NCBI GenBank assembly: GCA_905215555.1 | Contig: CAJMQU010000042.1 | Coordinates: 1-40,499 of the forward strand | Reading direction: 5' to 3' | Source of the DNA: an uncultured bacterium | GTDB lineage: Bacteria > Bacteroidota > Bacteroidia > Bacteroidales > Bacteroidaceae | Length of the DNA: 40,499 bases | Part shown: piece by piece, positions 23,707 to 32,002 of the stretch | Numbering within the stretch: the first letter of the stretch is position 1 | Layout: each line of letters opens with the position of its first letter | Notes under the pieces: generated by a model | Databases searched by the model: none | Told to the model about the DNA's origin: nothing | What the model saw: the letters and a program-made list of their open reading frames with translations, nothing else | Program-made: the position numbers and the translations under genes

Positions 23707-24452
23707 TCCTCATTCTTCACCATTCCCTTGTATTCTTCAGGTAAAGCACTTTCTACGGCGGCGTAGGCTTCGGCCATCGTCGCCTTGATGTTTTCAATAC
23801 CTTGTCCTTTGGGTGGGATAGGGTCGTGGATGGTCAGTATCATGCGGTGACGGTGTATCCACTTACCAGTACGGGGCAAAATTTGAAAGGAACCATTGAT
23901 AGTGACGGGCACTACTTCCAATTGTAATTCGTCCGCCAACTGGAAAGCGCCTTTCTTGAAATATCCCATGTGGCCGGTAAACGTACGCGCTCCTTCTGGG
24001 AACACCACTAACGAAACACCGTTTTTCAGTGAAGCCTTTGCCTGGCAGATGGTTTCCAGTACTTTCTTCGGGCCGGAGCGGTCTACGAAGATGTGTCCTG
24101 CGCTTTCGCATGCTTTTCCCACAAATGGGAGTTTCCGCAGGCTCTTCTTCATCATCCACTTGAAGTTACGTCCCAGAAAACCATAGATAAGGAATATATC
24201 GAATGCTCCCTGATGATTGGGAACGAATACATAGGATGTATGTTCATGTATTTTCTCCCGTCCGCGCACTTTCACGGGGATAAGCAGGAAGACACAAATA
24301 AGTTGCGACCATATTTTTCCGGGATAGTATCCCCAGATATGCGCACCGCCTATCAGAGAGCCGATAATAGTGACCAATGCTGTGAGGATAGTTAATACTA
24401 ACAGGATTGGCAATGCAAAACATATTTGGTAGATATGATAGAGTATCTTCAT
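23700..24452 (-). CDS. plsC: 1-acyl-sn-glycerol-3-phosphate acyltransferase (PlsC family)
   Basis: It acylates lysophosphatidic acid to phosphatidic acid at the inner membrane in phospholipid synthesis. The 250-residue protein has one or two N-terminal membrane helices (about 8-35), then the catalytic H80-x4-D85 motif (NHQGAFD), the substrate motif FPEGART (151-157) and VPVTINGS. Related enzymes acylate other lipids, such as ornithine lipids, so exact specificity is not certain. It has its own -7 box and lies 145 bases after the metallophosphoesterase gene on the same strand. Confidence 0.9.
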   Translation of the reverse strand: MKILYHIYQICFALPILLVLTILTALVTIIGSLIGGAHIWGYYPGKIWSQLICVFLLIPVKVRGREKIHEHTSYVFVPNHQGAFDIFLIYGFLGRNFKWMMKKSLRKLPFVGKACESAGHIFVDRSGPKKVLETICQAKASLKNGVSLVVFPEGARTFTGHMGYFKKGAFQLADELQLEVVPVTINGSFQILPRTGKWIHRHRMILTIHDPIPPKGQGIENIKATMAEAYAAVESALPEEYKGMVKNEDQ

Positions 24453-24475
24453 GGGTGTCGGACTTTTCGTTTCCG

Positions 24476-24483
24476 CAAAGATA
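24476..24483 (-). promoter_or_regulatory. -7 box of plsC
   Basis: Minus-strand TATCTTTG, a perfect match 23 bases before the plsC ATG. No clear -33 box was found. Confidence 0.55.
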
Positions 24484-24597
24484 TGTATTTTGATTCAGAT
24501 ATGCCACCCAGTTATAATACTTTAAATTTATCCGATAATTCTCCTCCCGGGATGGCTACACCCTTTGCCCCGGATGGAGTGCCTTTTTTTGTTGCGA

Positions 24598-25761
24598 TTA
24601 ATTGCGTAATGTCATCACTGTTATTTCCGGCCATGCCCCGAAGCGGAACGGTAGTCCTACATAGCCAATTCCTATATTGACATATAATCCCCGGTCTCCT
24701 TCAGTGTACATTCCTCCCCATTCGGGATAAATCAGCGAAGCAAGTGAATGACCGAACATAATGGCCTGCATTGCATGAGTATGTCCGGCAAGCATCAGTT
24801 CAATGTCTGTATCAGGCAATACTTCCCGCCGCCAATGTGTGGGATTGTGACTCAATAGAATACGAAACATACTGTCTGCTTTTTCAGTAGCTTTCTTTAA
24901 GTCGGCAAATTGGGAGAAAGGCGGTTCACCGTCATTTTCTACACCGATAAGGGCTATGCTGTCTCCCTGGTGGTGTAATGTGGTATGTTCATTATTCAGT
25001 AGTTTCCATCCCATTTCCTTTTCTATACGTACTAGGTTATCAATATTGTTCACCTGTTCTTTCTGATTCTTCCAACGATAGTAACTTCCGTAATCGTGGT
25101 TGCCCAAGATGGAATACACGCCATCTTTGGCATGGAGTTGGGACAGGATATCTTGAAAACCTTTCAGTTCACAACTACGTTGGTTTACCAGGTCACCAGT
25201 GAATACTATCAAATCAGGATTTTGCTCATTCACCAACTCCACCATCTCTTGGATAATTTTTTTGTTCTCTATCCAGCTACCGATATGTATATCCGATAGT
25301 TGAACGATACGGTAACCGTCAAAAGCCTTTGGGAGGTTGGGATGATGGAATTCTACTTCCTTTACTTCAAATTTGCTGATGCCTGCTAATGCGCCATAAA
25401 GGATATTGAAGAAACTGACCACGCCCAGCACCAGTCCTATAGCCGTAAATGGTGACCGGGGCCAACGCAGCAGATAATGAAAAGGCAATCCCACTAAGGA
25501 GCATATCATGAATATTGTCTTGGGAATGGCGAACAGGAAAACACAGATAGCCAGTCTTCCGATAGCTTGGGCATGATGTGCCATGGCATTTTCACCTATG
25601 CCATGCATTAATATGAAATAACCGGCTATCAATAGAACGGTAGGTATCCAGTGTGTAACGCGCAACCAGGTGTTTTTGGTTTTCCGAACGATGTACATAA
25701 AGTAAATGTACACATCAGGAATTAATAAAAAAAGTATAAGAAGCAGGGTTATTCTGTGCAT
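24598..25761 (-). CDS. Membrane-anchored calcineurin-like metallophosphoesterase
   Basis: The 387-residue protein has four hydrophobic helices in its first ~125 residues, then a metallophosphoesterase domain with every motif intact: LSDIHIG, GDLVN, GNHDYG, SHNP and GHTHAMQ. It matches the YkuE/YaeI-like group. Similar membrane phosphoesterases include LpxG, which makes lipid X in Chlamydia, and other lipid phosphatases; its substrate here is unknown but a lipid is plausible. Its ATG overlaps the end of the preceding membrane-protein gene by 13 bases, so it is coupled to the ECF sigma operon. Confidence 0.85.
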   Translation of the reverse strand: MHRITLLLILFLLIPDVYIYFMYIVRKTKNTWLRVTHWIPTVLLIAGYFILMHGIGENAMAHHAQAIGRLAICVFLFAIPKTIFMICSLVGLPFHYLLRWPRSPFTAIGLVLGVVSFFNILYGALAGISKFEVKEVEFHHPNLPKAFDGYRIVQLSDIHIGSWIENKKIIQEMVELVNEQNPDLIVFTGDLVNQRSCELKGFQDILSQLHAKDGVYSILGNHDYGSYYRWKNQKEQVNNIDNLVRIEKEMGWKLLNNEHTTLHHQGDSIALIGVENDGEPPFSQFADLKKATEKADSMFRILLSHNPTHWRREVLPDTDIELMLAGHTHAMQAIMFGHSLASLIYPEWGGMYTEGDRGLYVNIGIGYVGLPFRFGAWPEITVMTLRN

Positions 25762-26375
25762 ATATCTTCTAATTCTTCTATATTCTTTTTAATGTCGTTG
25801 AGGTATTTATAAGCAACTTTTTTGTATAACAGATAGATGATGGCAACATCACACAGTACAAAAAATGCAATTAGCGTGACTTGAATTCCAAAGGACGCCT
25901 TGTAATATCCCATCATCCAATAATTGAGTATATTGAATACTATCACCCATACGGAGATGGCAATGATTTCATATTTGGTCCATCGGCGGAAATTTGCCAT
26001 ACGCTTACTGACAATAGCTACCGGCATTTCTTCAATCTTTGTATTTCTTATCCAACGATAATTCTTGTGATCCCACCAGATACCTATCAGTATGCTGATG
26101 CCAACAAATATCACGAGTATATTGATTTTGGGTTGCCAGTCTTCGCTGATTTGGAAAATGGAAGGCAGTAACCAAACAATCAGAAGAAACACCAGTCCTA
26201 CTACTCCGATACCGACTGAGAAACGTTGCCAACCCGTAAGGCGCCCTATGCTTCTGCGTGCGTTTGCCTTGTATTCGGCAATCATTCCCGCAATCTGCTT
26301 TTCATCGGCAATCGATTCTTTCTTCAATTGCTCATTCAGCGCATTCCAAGATTTCTTCAGTTCATCCAGTTCCAT
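25749..26375 (-). CDS. Four-helix membrane protein, candidate anti-sigma factor
   Basis: No family is recognised. The 208 residues begin with an acidic/helical N-terminus (MELDELKKSWNALNEQLKK) of about 45 residues, then four hydrophobic helices at about 51-73, 84-101, 134-154 and 159-183, with charged loops and an acidic tail. It starts one base after the stop of the ECF sigma gene. That position is typical of a membrane anti-sigma, and the cytosolic N-terminus could bind the sigma factor. It lacks the zinc-binding (ZAS) motif of classic anti-sigmas. The role is inferred from position only. Confidence 0.65.
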   Translation of the reverse strand: MELDELKKSWNALNEQLKKESIADEKQIAGMIAEYKANARRSIGRLTGWQRFSVGIGVVGLVFLLIVWLLPSIFQISEDWQPKINILVIFVGISILIGIWWDHKNYRWIRNTKIEEMPVAIVSKRMANFRRWTKYEIIAISVWVIVFNILNYWMMGYYKASFGIQVTLIAFFVLCDVAIIYLLYKKVAYKYLNDIKKNIEELEDICTE

Positions 26376-26376
26376 A

Positions 26377-26862
26377 TTATTCCTCCTTGTTCATTTTTCT
26401 AAGTTTGTCCTTAATCCGGCTGATTTTGGTAGCGACGTTCGTTATTGTCAGACCGGTGATTTCAGCAATCTCCTCATAGCTTTTCTCTTCCAGATAAAGC
26501 AGAATAATGGATTTTTCCAGTTGTCCCAGTCTGTTAATCATCCGATAAAGTTGTTTCAGCATGGTTTGTGTTTCGTCCAATTCTTCCATCCGGTCGGAAT
26601 CCTGACTCAGAGTCACGATTTCGGGGATGTTTTTTTCTTTGCGGATGAAACTGATGCAAGTATTCAGTGCGATGCGGTATATCCATGTAGACACTTTACA
26701 TTCTCGCCGAAACTTGGGGTAGGCTCTCCACAAATTGAGCACGACGTCCTGATACAAGTCGTTGAGGGTAGCATTCGGCGTAGTGTACAGGTAGCACACC
26801 TTATAAATAACGCGTTCATACTCCCGTATCACGGACAGGAACTCTTGTTCTACATTCTCCAT
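26377..26862 (-). CDS. ECF-type RNA polymerase sigma factor
   Basis: A 161-residue extracytoplasmic-function sigma factor. Region 2 (about 20-80) has YKVCYLYT...DLYQDVVLNLWRAYPKFRR and STWIYRIALNTC; region 4 (about 105-158) has LGQLEKSIILLYLEEKSYEEIAEITGLTITNVATKISRIKDKLRK, the helix-turn-helix that reads the -35 element. Region 3 is absent, as expected. It heads an operon with the membrane protein and phosphoesterase. Its -7 box is a housekeeping type, so autoregulation is not evident. Targets may include the divergent lipoprotein and beta-barrel genes, which is inferred from position. Confidence 0.92.
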   Translation of the reverse strand: MENVEQEFLSVIREYERVIYKVCYLYTTPNATLNDLYQDVVLNLWRAYPKFRRECKVSTWIYRIALNTCISFIRKEKNIPEIVTLSQDSDRMEELDETQTMLKQLYRMINRLGQLEKSIILLYLEEKSYEEIAEITGLTITNVATKISRIKDKLRKMNKEE

Positions 26863-26893
26863 GCTTCTTGAATTGCTTTTGCACTGTTAGTCG

Positions 26894-26901
26894 CAAAGGT
26901 A
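26894..26901 (-). promoter_or_regulatory. -7 box of the ECF sigma operon
   Basis: Minus-strand TACCTTTG, a perfect match 31 bases before the sigma ATG. No TTTG at the usual distance. Confidence 0.55.
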
Positions 26902-27006
26902 ATAAGAAAATCACAAGGACTGGGATAGATTTTAATCATTTAGTAATCCTTTTAAACTGTTTGTCTCTCGAAATCGCTTTTTTGACTAAATATTATAAAA
27001 AAAAGG

Positions 27007-27038
27007 TTTGATTATTCTAAATGAGAACTGTACCTTTG
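27007..27038 (+). promoter_or_regulatory. Promoter of the lipoprotein/beta-barrel genes
   Basis: TTTG (27007-27010), a 20-base spacer and TACCTTTG (27031-27038), both perfect. The ATG lies 49 bases beyond. Confidence 0.72.
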
Positions 27039-27087
27039 TCTCAATAGTATTTATCAACAACTTGAGTATTAACAACAACATTGAATA

Positions 27088-27918
27088 ATGATGATGAAAT
27101 CTTTTATTGGAGTATGCTGTACAATGCTGCTGTGCTTGTCGGCATGTGGCGATATTGACAGCCCAGAGTTTCCGCCTTCCAAAGTTAATCTGAATGATAT
27201 AAAGGAATTGACGGATTGCTCGTATGGTGAGCTGAAAGATTTGGAGAACAAATATGGAATGTTCTTTGATTATCGTGGCAGACGGATGTATCTGTTATCC
27301 GGAAATCCTGTTTTTGATTCTCCTTACGAGAGATGCAGTTATCTTGAATTTTGTATATCACCGGATAAAGACAACCTGTCTGAAGAAAATATATTTCACT
27401 ATAACTATGATTATGAAAAGGTATACCGTATTGCTCCAGAGTACTGGAATGAAAATGTTTCAATAGGTATGTTTCACCTTGATATGGTAAGTTGGGGAGC
27501 GGATACATATTACTATCGGGTGGCAGCTTACAATCAGACTTGGGGCAGTGGTCCCGGCATTTTGGATGATTGTTTGCAGCAAGATGGCAAACAGGTTACA
27601 TTCAGCGGGATTAAATCTTTTACAGCTTCCACCAAGTATGTTCCTTATGCCGATATCTCATATTTGGATAGGGAGCAGACGGTATATGCCCATTTTCACA
27701 AGGGTGAATTTGAAGAAGGAATTACTCGTATAGGGATTTGTTATTCTGCTACGAATCAACTGCCAACGACGGCTGATCAAGTATATACAGCTGAGATTGC
27801 TGAAAGAGAGGTGAGCTTTCCTTATCAGGGTGGCTCTTGTTATATGCGTCCTTTTGTTGTTACGCAGGATAATGTAACAATCTACGGATATGTTCAACTA
27901 TTTCAATACTCAAGATAA
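27088..27918 (+). CDS. Hypothetical lipoprotein
   Basis: A 276-residue protein with a clear lipoprotein signal (MMMKSFIGVCCTMLLCLSAC), so anchored in the periplasm or on the surface. The rest is rich in Tyr and Asp, and no domain is recognised. It lies divergent from the ECF sigma gene and 2 bases before the first beta-barrel gene, with which it is surely co-transcribed. It might be an accessory subunit or sensor for those barrels, which is speculation. Confidence 0.72.
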   Translation: MMMKSFIGVCCTMLLCLSACGDIDSPEFPPSKVNLNDIKELTDCSYGELKDLENKYGMFFDYRGRRMYLLSGNPVFDSPYERCSYLEFCISPDKDNLSEENIFHYNYDYEKVYRIAPEYWNENVSIGMFHLDMVSWGADTYYYRVAAYNQTWGSGPGILDDCLQQDGKQVTFSGIKSFTASTKYVPYADISYLDREQTVYAHFHKGEFEEGITRIGICYSATNQLPTTADQVYTAEIAEREVSFPYQGGSCYMRPFVVTQDNVTIYGYVQLFQYSR

Positions 27919-27920
27919 AG

Positions 27921-28790
27921 ATGAAAAAACTGATTATAACCCTATTTATGGTGGTTGTTGGACTGACCGCTATCATGGCACAGCAGATGCACGATATAAA
28001 AGGTGTGGTGACGGATAAAAGAAACGAACCGATAGTAGGTGCTTTAGTTACTGCAGAAGGTACAACGATCAGTGCGATCACTGACATTGACGGTAAGTTT
28101 CTGCTAAGGGATGTGCCTGCTGATGTGGAAAAGGTTGTCGTAGAGTCTATCGGCATGGAAACCGAAGAAGCTAAAATAGACCGACCGATTATGATGGCTG
28201 CACGGCCTAAACGTCTGTCATTGGTATTGGAAGCCGGATTGGATTGGAGTCGTTATACTGCTGAAGGTTCTGATACTAAAAACGGTTATCATGTCGGTAT
28301 CGGTATGGAAGTGCGTATGTCTAAACGATGGGCATTCCGGCCGATGGTGCAGTTGGCCAACAGAGGAGCGGAATATAATTTCACGGATGGGGCATATGCT
28401 TATCAAGAAACATGGAATCCGCTGATGCTGGATGTGCCATTGAACTTTCTGGTAAGATATGATTTAGCTCGCAATATGAGTCTTGTATTATCTTTTGGTC
28501 CTATATTTTCATGGGGACTCAGTGGTAAGGTAAAGGTTTCTGAGACAGGTAAAGCAGATGCTGAATATGATATTTATAGTAAAGATTATAAAAGTAGTTG
28601 GAGTAGCTATAAACATGCATTATTACATCCTTGGGGATTTGGTATGACTTATGGAATAGGCGTTGAATACAAGAAATTGTTGATAGGAGTTTCCGGTAAG
28701 AATATGGGAATTATCACGGATGATGACGGGCTAGGAGAAGTGACCGAACATAACTTCGTGTTGGGCGCCAGTGTTTCATATCGTTTTTAA
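27921..28790 (+). CDS. CarboxypepD_reg-like domain plus outer-membrane beta barrel (first paralogue)
   Basis: The 289-residue product has signal peptide MKKLIITLFMVVVGLTAIMAQ, then a carboxypeptidase-regulatory-like domain (about 25-95: IKGVVTDKRNEPIVGALVTAEG and DIDGKFLLRDVP), the domain found at the N-terminus of SusC-type receptors. The remaining ~190 residues alternate aromatic and polar residues and end in VSYRF, as expected for an outer-membrane beta barrel of about eight strands. There is no TonB plug. Function unknown. The next gene is a paralogue with the same layout. Confidence 0.8.
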   Translation: MKKLIITLFMVVVGLTAIMAQQMHDIKGVVTDKRNEPIVGALVTAEGTTISAITDIDGKFLLRDVPADVEKVVVESIGMETEEAKIDRPIMMAARPKRLSLVLEAGLDWSRYTAEGSDTKNGYHVGIGMEVRMSKRWAFRPMVQLANRGAEYNFTDGAYAYQETWNPLMLDVPLNFLVRYDLARNMSLVLSFGPIFSWGLSGKVKVSETGKADAEYDIYSKDYKSSWSSYKHALLHPWGFGMTYGIGVEYKKLLIGVSGKNMGIITDDDGLGEVTEHNFVLGASVSYRF

Positions 28791-28829
28791 TCGTATTTGT
28801 AAATGTCGAATATATAAAAGAATACTATC

Positions 28830-29681
28830 ATGAAACAAATTATCATATTGATCATTGCAGGGTTCTGTATATCGGGAGCGTTGATGGCGCAGGGGCAGAA
28901 GCTGAAAGGCAGACTTATTGATAAGGACTATTATCCGGTGAAGAATGCCAAGGTGACGGTAAAAGGTACTAACTTGAGTACCACTACAGACAAGGATGGC
29001 AATTATTTCATAGAAGACGTGCCTTTGATGCTCGATTCCATCCGGATAGAGAAAGGAAAGAAAGATGAGAGCAAGCCTACTCTTATGAAGATTAGAATGG
29101 CTAATCAGATTATCTCGAAACGTTTCTCCTGGTTTGTGAAGGCAGGTATCGGTTTTGATTTCATTACAGGAGGATATGCAGATGTACTGAAGAGACCTTC
29201 ATATTCTTGTGGGATTGGCTTTGATTATAAACTATCCAAACATTGGGCATTGCAGCCAGCTCTTTATTTTACACATCGGGATATGCAAGGTGATTTAGGC
29301 TATGAAATTCATAATAATGACAGCTATTATTATTCGTATGATACGAGATGCTCAATAAATAGTCTGGAATTACCGCTACTTTTTGCTTTGAAATATCGCT
29401 TGGGACAAAATTTTGGAATTGCGATAACTATGGGACCTTATATATCTTATGGGATAAGCGGAACAGCCAGTGGCTATTTTGAATACTATTCTCAAAATTA
29501 TCAGGAGCATTGGTATGGGTTTGATATGTTTGGAAAACGCTTTGGTGGTGGCGTTGCTTATGGGATAGGTTTTGAGGTTAATCGTTTTCTTATAGGGGCT
29601 TCAGGACGTGTGGGAGTTGTATCCGGTGATTATGATTCAGCCTTTGTGGGAGCGATGGTTGAAATAGGATATAAATTCTGA
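28830..29681 (+). CDS. CarboxypepD_reg-like domain plus outer-membrane beta barrel (second paralogue)
   Basis: A 283-residue protein with signal peptide MKQIIILIIAGFCISGALMAQ, the same N-terminal domain (LKGRLIDKDYYPVKNAKVTVKG, DKDGNYFIEDVP) and a Tyr/Phe-rich barrel ending in IGYKF. It shares layout and several motifs with the preceding protein, such as LSKHWALQPALYF against MSKRWAFRPMVQL, so the pair arose by duplication and has diverged strongly. It follows after 39 bases without a separate promoter box. It converges on the MetH-activation gene. Confidence 0.8.
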   Translation: MKQIIILIIAGFCISGALMAQGQKLKGRLIDKDYYPVKNAKVTVKGTNLSTTTDKDGNYFIEDVPLMLDSIRIEKGKKDESKPTLMKIRMANQIISKRFSWFVKAGIGFDFITGGYADVLKRPSYSCGIGFDYKLSKHWALQPALYFTHRDMQGDLGYEIHNNDSYYYSYDTRCSINSLELPLLFALKYRLGQNFGIAITMGPYISYGISGTASGYFEYYSQNYQEHWYGFDMFGKRFGGGVAYGIGFEVNRFLIGASGRVGVVSGDYDSAFVGAMVEIGYKF

Positions 29682-29709
29682 ATATGATACAGTTTTAAAA
29701 CAAGGATAG

Positions 29710-30612
29710 TTATAGATTTGCTGCCAGAAACTTCTTTATGATCTCTACCGGAACCCCTCTGCGCTGTGCATAATCCTTCAACTGGTCATTTCCTATCTTA
29801 CCGACAGCGAAGTATCGTGCAGCCGGATGCGCTAACATCAGTCCGCACACAGTGGCATGAGGGCGCATAGCTCCATTCTCTGTCAAGTTGATACCGATTT
29901 GCTCCATGGGGAGCAATTGGTTCAGTAGGAAGTTGACGGACTGGTCGGGCAAAGAAGGATAGCCTACTGCAGGACGTATGCCTTGGAAGTTTTCTTTCAA
30001 TAATTCAGGGATTGTAAGATTTTCATCTTTGGCATATCCCCAGGCCACTTTGCGTACATATTCGTGCATCTTCTCCGTAGCAGCTTCGGCAAGGCGGTCG
30101 GCTAGTGTCTGCACTAACATACGTTTGTAGGGATCGTTTTCGTACAGAAGTTCTACTTCTCCGTCACAGGATGCGGCAAAGATCCCTACGGTATCGGAAA
30201 TGCCGGAAGAGAGCGGGTGGACAAAATCACTAAGGCAAAGGAAAGGACTGCCGTCCGGATGAGGTGTTTGCTGGCGAAGCAAAGGGAAAGGTATACCGTC
30301 TAACAATAAATTGTCTCCATCGGCATTGGCTTTACACAGACGGAAAACAGCATGTACGCGGAATTCTTCATCCAATTGATTTAGCATCCGGTTTGCTTCC
30401 TTAAACAACTGCATAGCTTCGGCAGCTTTAGCGCGTTCTTCTTCGGGAAAAGTCGTGAGCCACATGGCGCGGCATGAGTCACAACCATGAATATCAGCAA
30501 TAGCGGAAAAACGGGGTTGGAATCCCCACGCATGAAAGAAGTATATCCAATTGATGTATGGAGAAACTTCATGGATGGGGTATGTCAATACATTGGCCGC
30601 GGGACTATTCAT
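29710..30612 (-). CDS. Stand-alone MetH reactivation (AdoMet-binding) domain protein
   Basis: Cobalamin-dependent methionine synthase needs reductive methylation of oxidised cob(II)alamin, done by its C-terminal activation domain. This 300-residue protein matches that domain (Met_synt_B12) over nearly its whole length: INWIYFFHAWG, LFKEANRML, LADRLAEAATEKMHEYVRKVAWGY and the AdoMet motif RPAVGYPS (213-220), then ARYFAVGKIGNDQLKDYAQRRG. No methyltransferase or B12-binding domain is attached. It therefore appears to be a separate activation subunit that works with a MetH core elsewhere in the genome. It is the last gene of an operon with pyrC, 17 bases after it. Confidence 0.9.
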   Translation of the reverse strand: MNSPAANVLTYPIHEVSPYINWIYFFHAWGFQPRFSAIADIHGCDSCRAMWLTTFPEEERAKAAEAMQLFKEANRMLNQLDEEFRVHAVFRLCKANADGDNLLLDGIPFPLLRQQTPHPDGSPFLCLSDFVHPLSSGISDTVGIFAASCDGEVELLYENDPYKRMLVQTLADRLAEAATEKMHEYVRKVAWGYAKDENLTIPELLKENFQGIRPAVGYPSLPDQSVNFLLNQLLPMEQIGINLTENGAMRPHATVCGLMLAHPAARYFAVGKIGNDQLKDYAQRRGVPVEIIKKFLAANL

Positions 30613-30629
30613 TATTAATAATTCATCAA

Positions 30630-31976
30630 TTAATAATTAAATCTCAGTTCTTCGCCACGATAGGTCTCGTCTACTTGTCCGTCACTGTATATCAGATGTC
30701 CGTTGGCAAATGTTTTCTCTACTTTCCAACGGAAGGTATTTCCTTCAAGCGGACTCCATCCGCATTTGCTGAGAATATTGTCTTCGTTGACTTCCCAATG
30801 TTCATTATGACTGACAAGTACAAGGTCGGCCTGATAACCTTCACGAATATAACCGCGTTTACAAATACCGTATATCTTGGAAGGTGCATGACACATCTTC
30901 TCAACGATTGTTTCAATAGAGAAGACTCCCTGTTCCGCCAATTCAAGCATACTGACCAGAGAATACTGAATCATCGGCATACCTGACATTGCTTTTAGGG
31001 CACCACCTTCTTTCTCGCTGAGTAGGTGAGGGGCGTGGTCGGTGGCAATCACGTCAATAAGCCCGGTGTTGATTGCATTGCGTAGCGCATCCCGGTCAGA
31101 CTGTCTTTTGATGGCAGGATTACATTTGATGCGGGTTCCCAATGCTTTATAATCTTGTTGACGGAATAATAGGTGGGCGATACAGGCTTCGGCTGTAATA
31201 TGTTTATCTTCCAATGGCTCATCGCTGAATAACTGCAATTCTTTTGCTGTAGAAACGTGAAGCACGTGAAGGCGTGCACCTGCCAAACTTGCCATGCGGA
31301 CTGCAAGTTCCGATGAAGAATAACATGCAGCTGAAGAGCGTATATTGGGATGTTTACTGATAGGAATATCCGGTGCATCGCGGAACATTTCCTTGTAGTA
31401 ATCAGTATTCTTCTTGATAATCTCCTGGCTTTCGCAATGGGCGGCAATCAACATGTCTGTTCCATTGAAAATATTCAGCAGACTGTTTGTTTTATCCACC
31501 AGCATATTGCCAGTGCTGGACCCCATAAAAAGCTTGATGCCGCATACACGGCTCTTATCCAGTTTATTGAACTCGGTATAATTATCGTTGGTAGCACCGA
31601 AGTAGCAGGAATGGTTGACGATACATTTCTCGTTCAGCAGGTCGAATTTCTGTTCGAGTGCGTTGAGGGTGGTAGTCAACGGTTGCGTATTCGGCATATC
31701 CATAATGGAGGTGACGCCACCTGCGGCAGCAGCACGGCTTTCGGTAAAGATATCCGCTTTGTGCGTTAGTCCCGGATCGCGGAAGTGGACATGGTCGTCA
31801 ATGATACCTGGCAACAGGCAGCAGCCGGTAGCTTCTATTATCTCATCACAGGGGGCGGAAAGTTCTTTCCCGCACGTCAGCACTTCGGCAATCAGGCCGT
31901 TTTCAATCACTACGGAACCTTGGACTGAACGTCCCTCGTTAACTATCGTTGCGTTATGTATCAGCGTTCTTTTCAT
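30630..31976 (-). CDS. pyrC: Dihydroorotase
   Basis: It closes carbamoyl-aspartate to dihydroorotate in pyrimidine synthesis. The amidohydrolase motifs are intact: the metal pair H62-x-H64 in DHVHFRDPG, the carboxylated lysine in CGIKLFMGS (about 148), the His residues in IAAHCES and LHVLHVS, and the catalytic Asp in ATDHAPH. The ~448 residues fit class I dihydroorotase. The frame is open to a GTG at 32003, but the ATG at 31976 gives the usual MKRTLIHNATIVNEG start. It sits between the polyprenol-phosphate mannosyltransferase gene (26 bases upstream) and the MetH-activation gene. Confidence 0.93.
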   Translation of the reverse strand: MKRTLIHNATIVNEGRSVQGSVVIENGLIAEVLTCGKELSAPCDEIIEATGCCLLPGIIDDHVHFRDPGLTHKADIFTESRAAAAGGVTSIMDMPNTQPLTTTLNALEQKFDLLNEKCIVNHSCYFGATNDNYTEFNKLDKSRVCGIKLFMGSSTGNMLVDKTNSLLNIFNGTDMLIAAHCESQEIIKKNTDYYKEMFRDAPDIPISKHPNIRSSAACYSSSELAVRMASLAGARLHVLHVSTAKELQLFSDEPLEDKHITAEACIAHLLFRQQDYKALGTRIKCNPAIKRQSDRDALRNAINTGLIDVIATDHAPHLLSEKEGGALKAMSGMPMIQYSLVSMLELAEQGVFSIETIVEKMCHAPSKIYGICKRGYIREGYQADLVLVSHNEHWEVNEDNILSKCGWSPLEGNTFRWKVEKTFANGHLIYSDGQVDETYRGEELRFNY

Positions 31977-32002
31977 CGTCATTGTTCGTTTATCGTTAGT
32001 CA

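Noticed and set aside
24553..24595. Possible plus-strand hairpin with seven T between plsC and the phosphoesterase gene
   Set aside because: Only about five pairs with a bulge and no plus-strand gene in front of it, so no terminator role can be argued.
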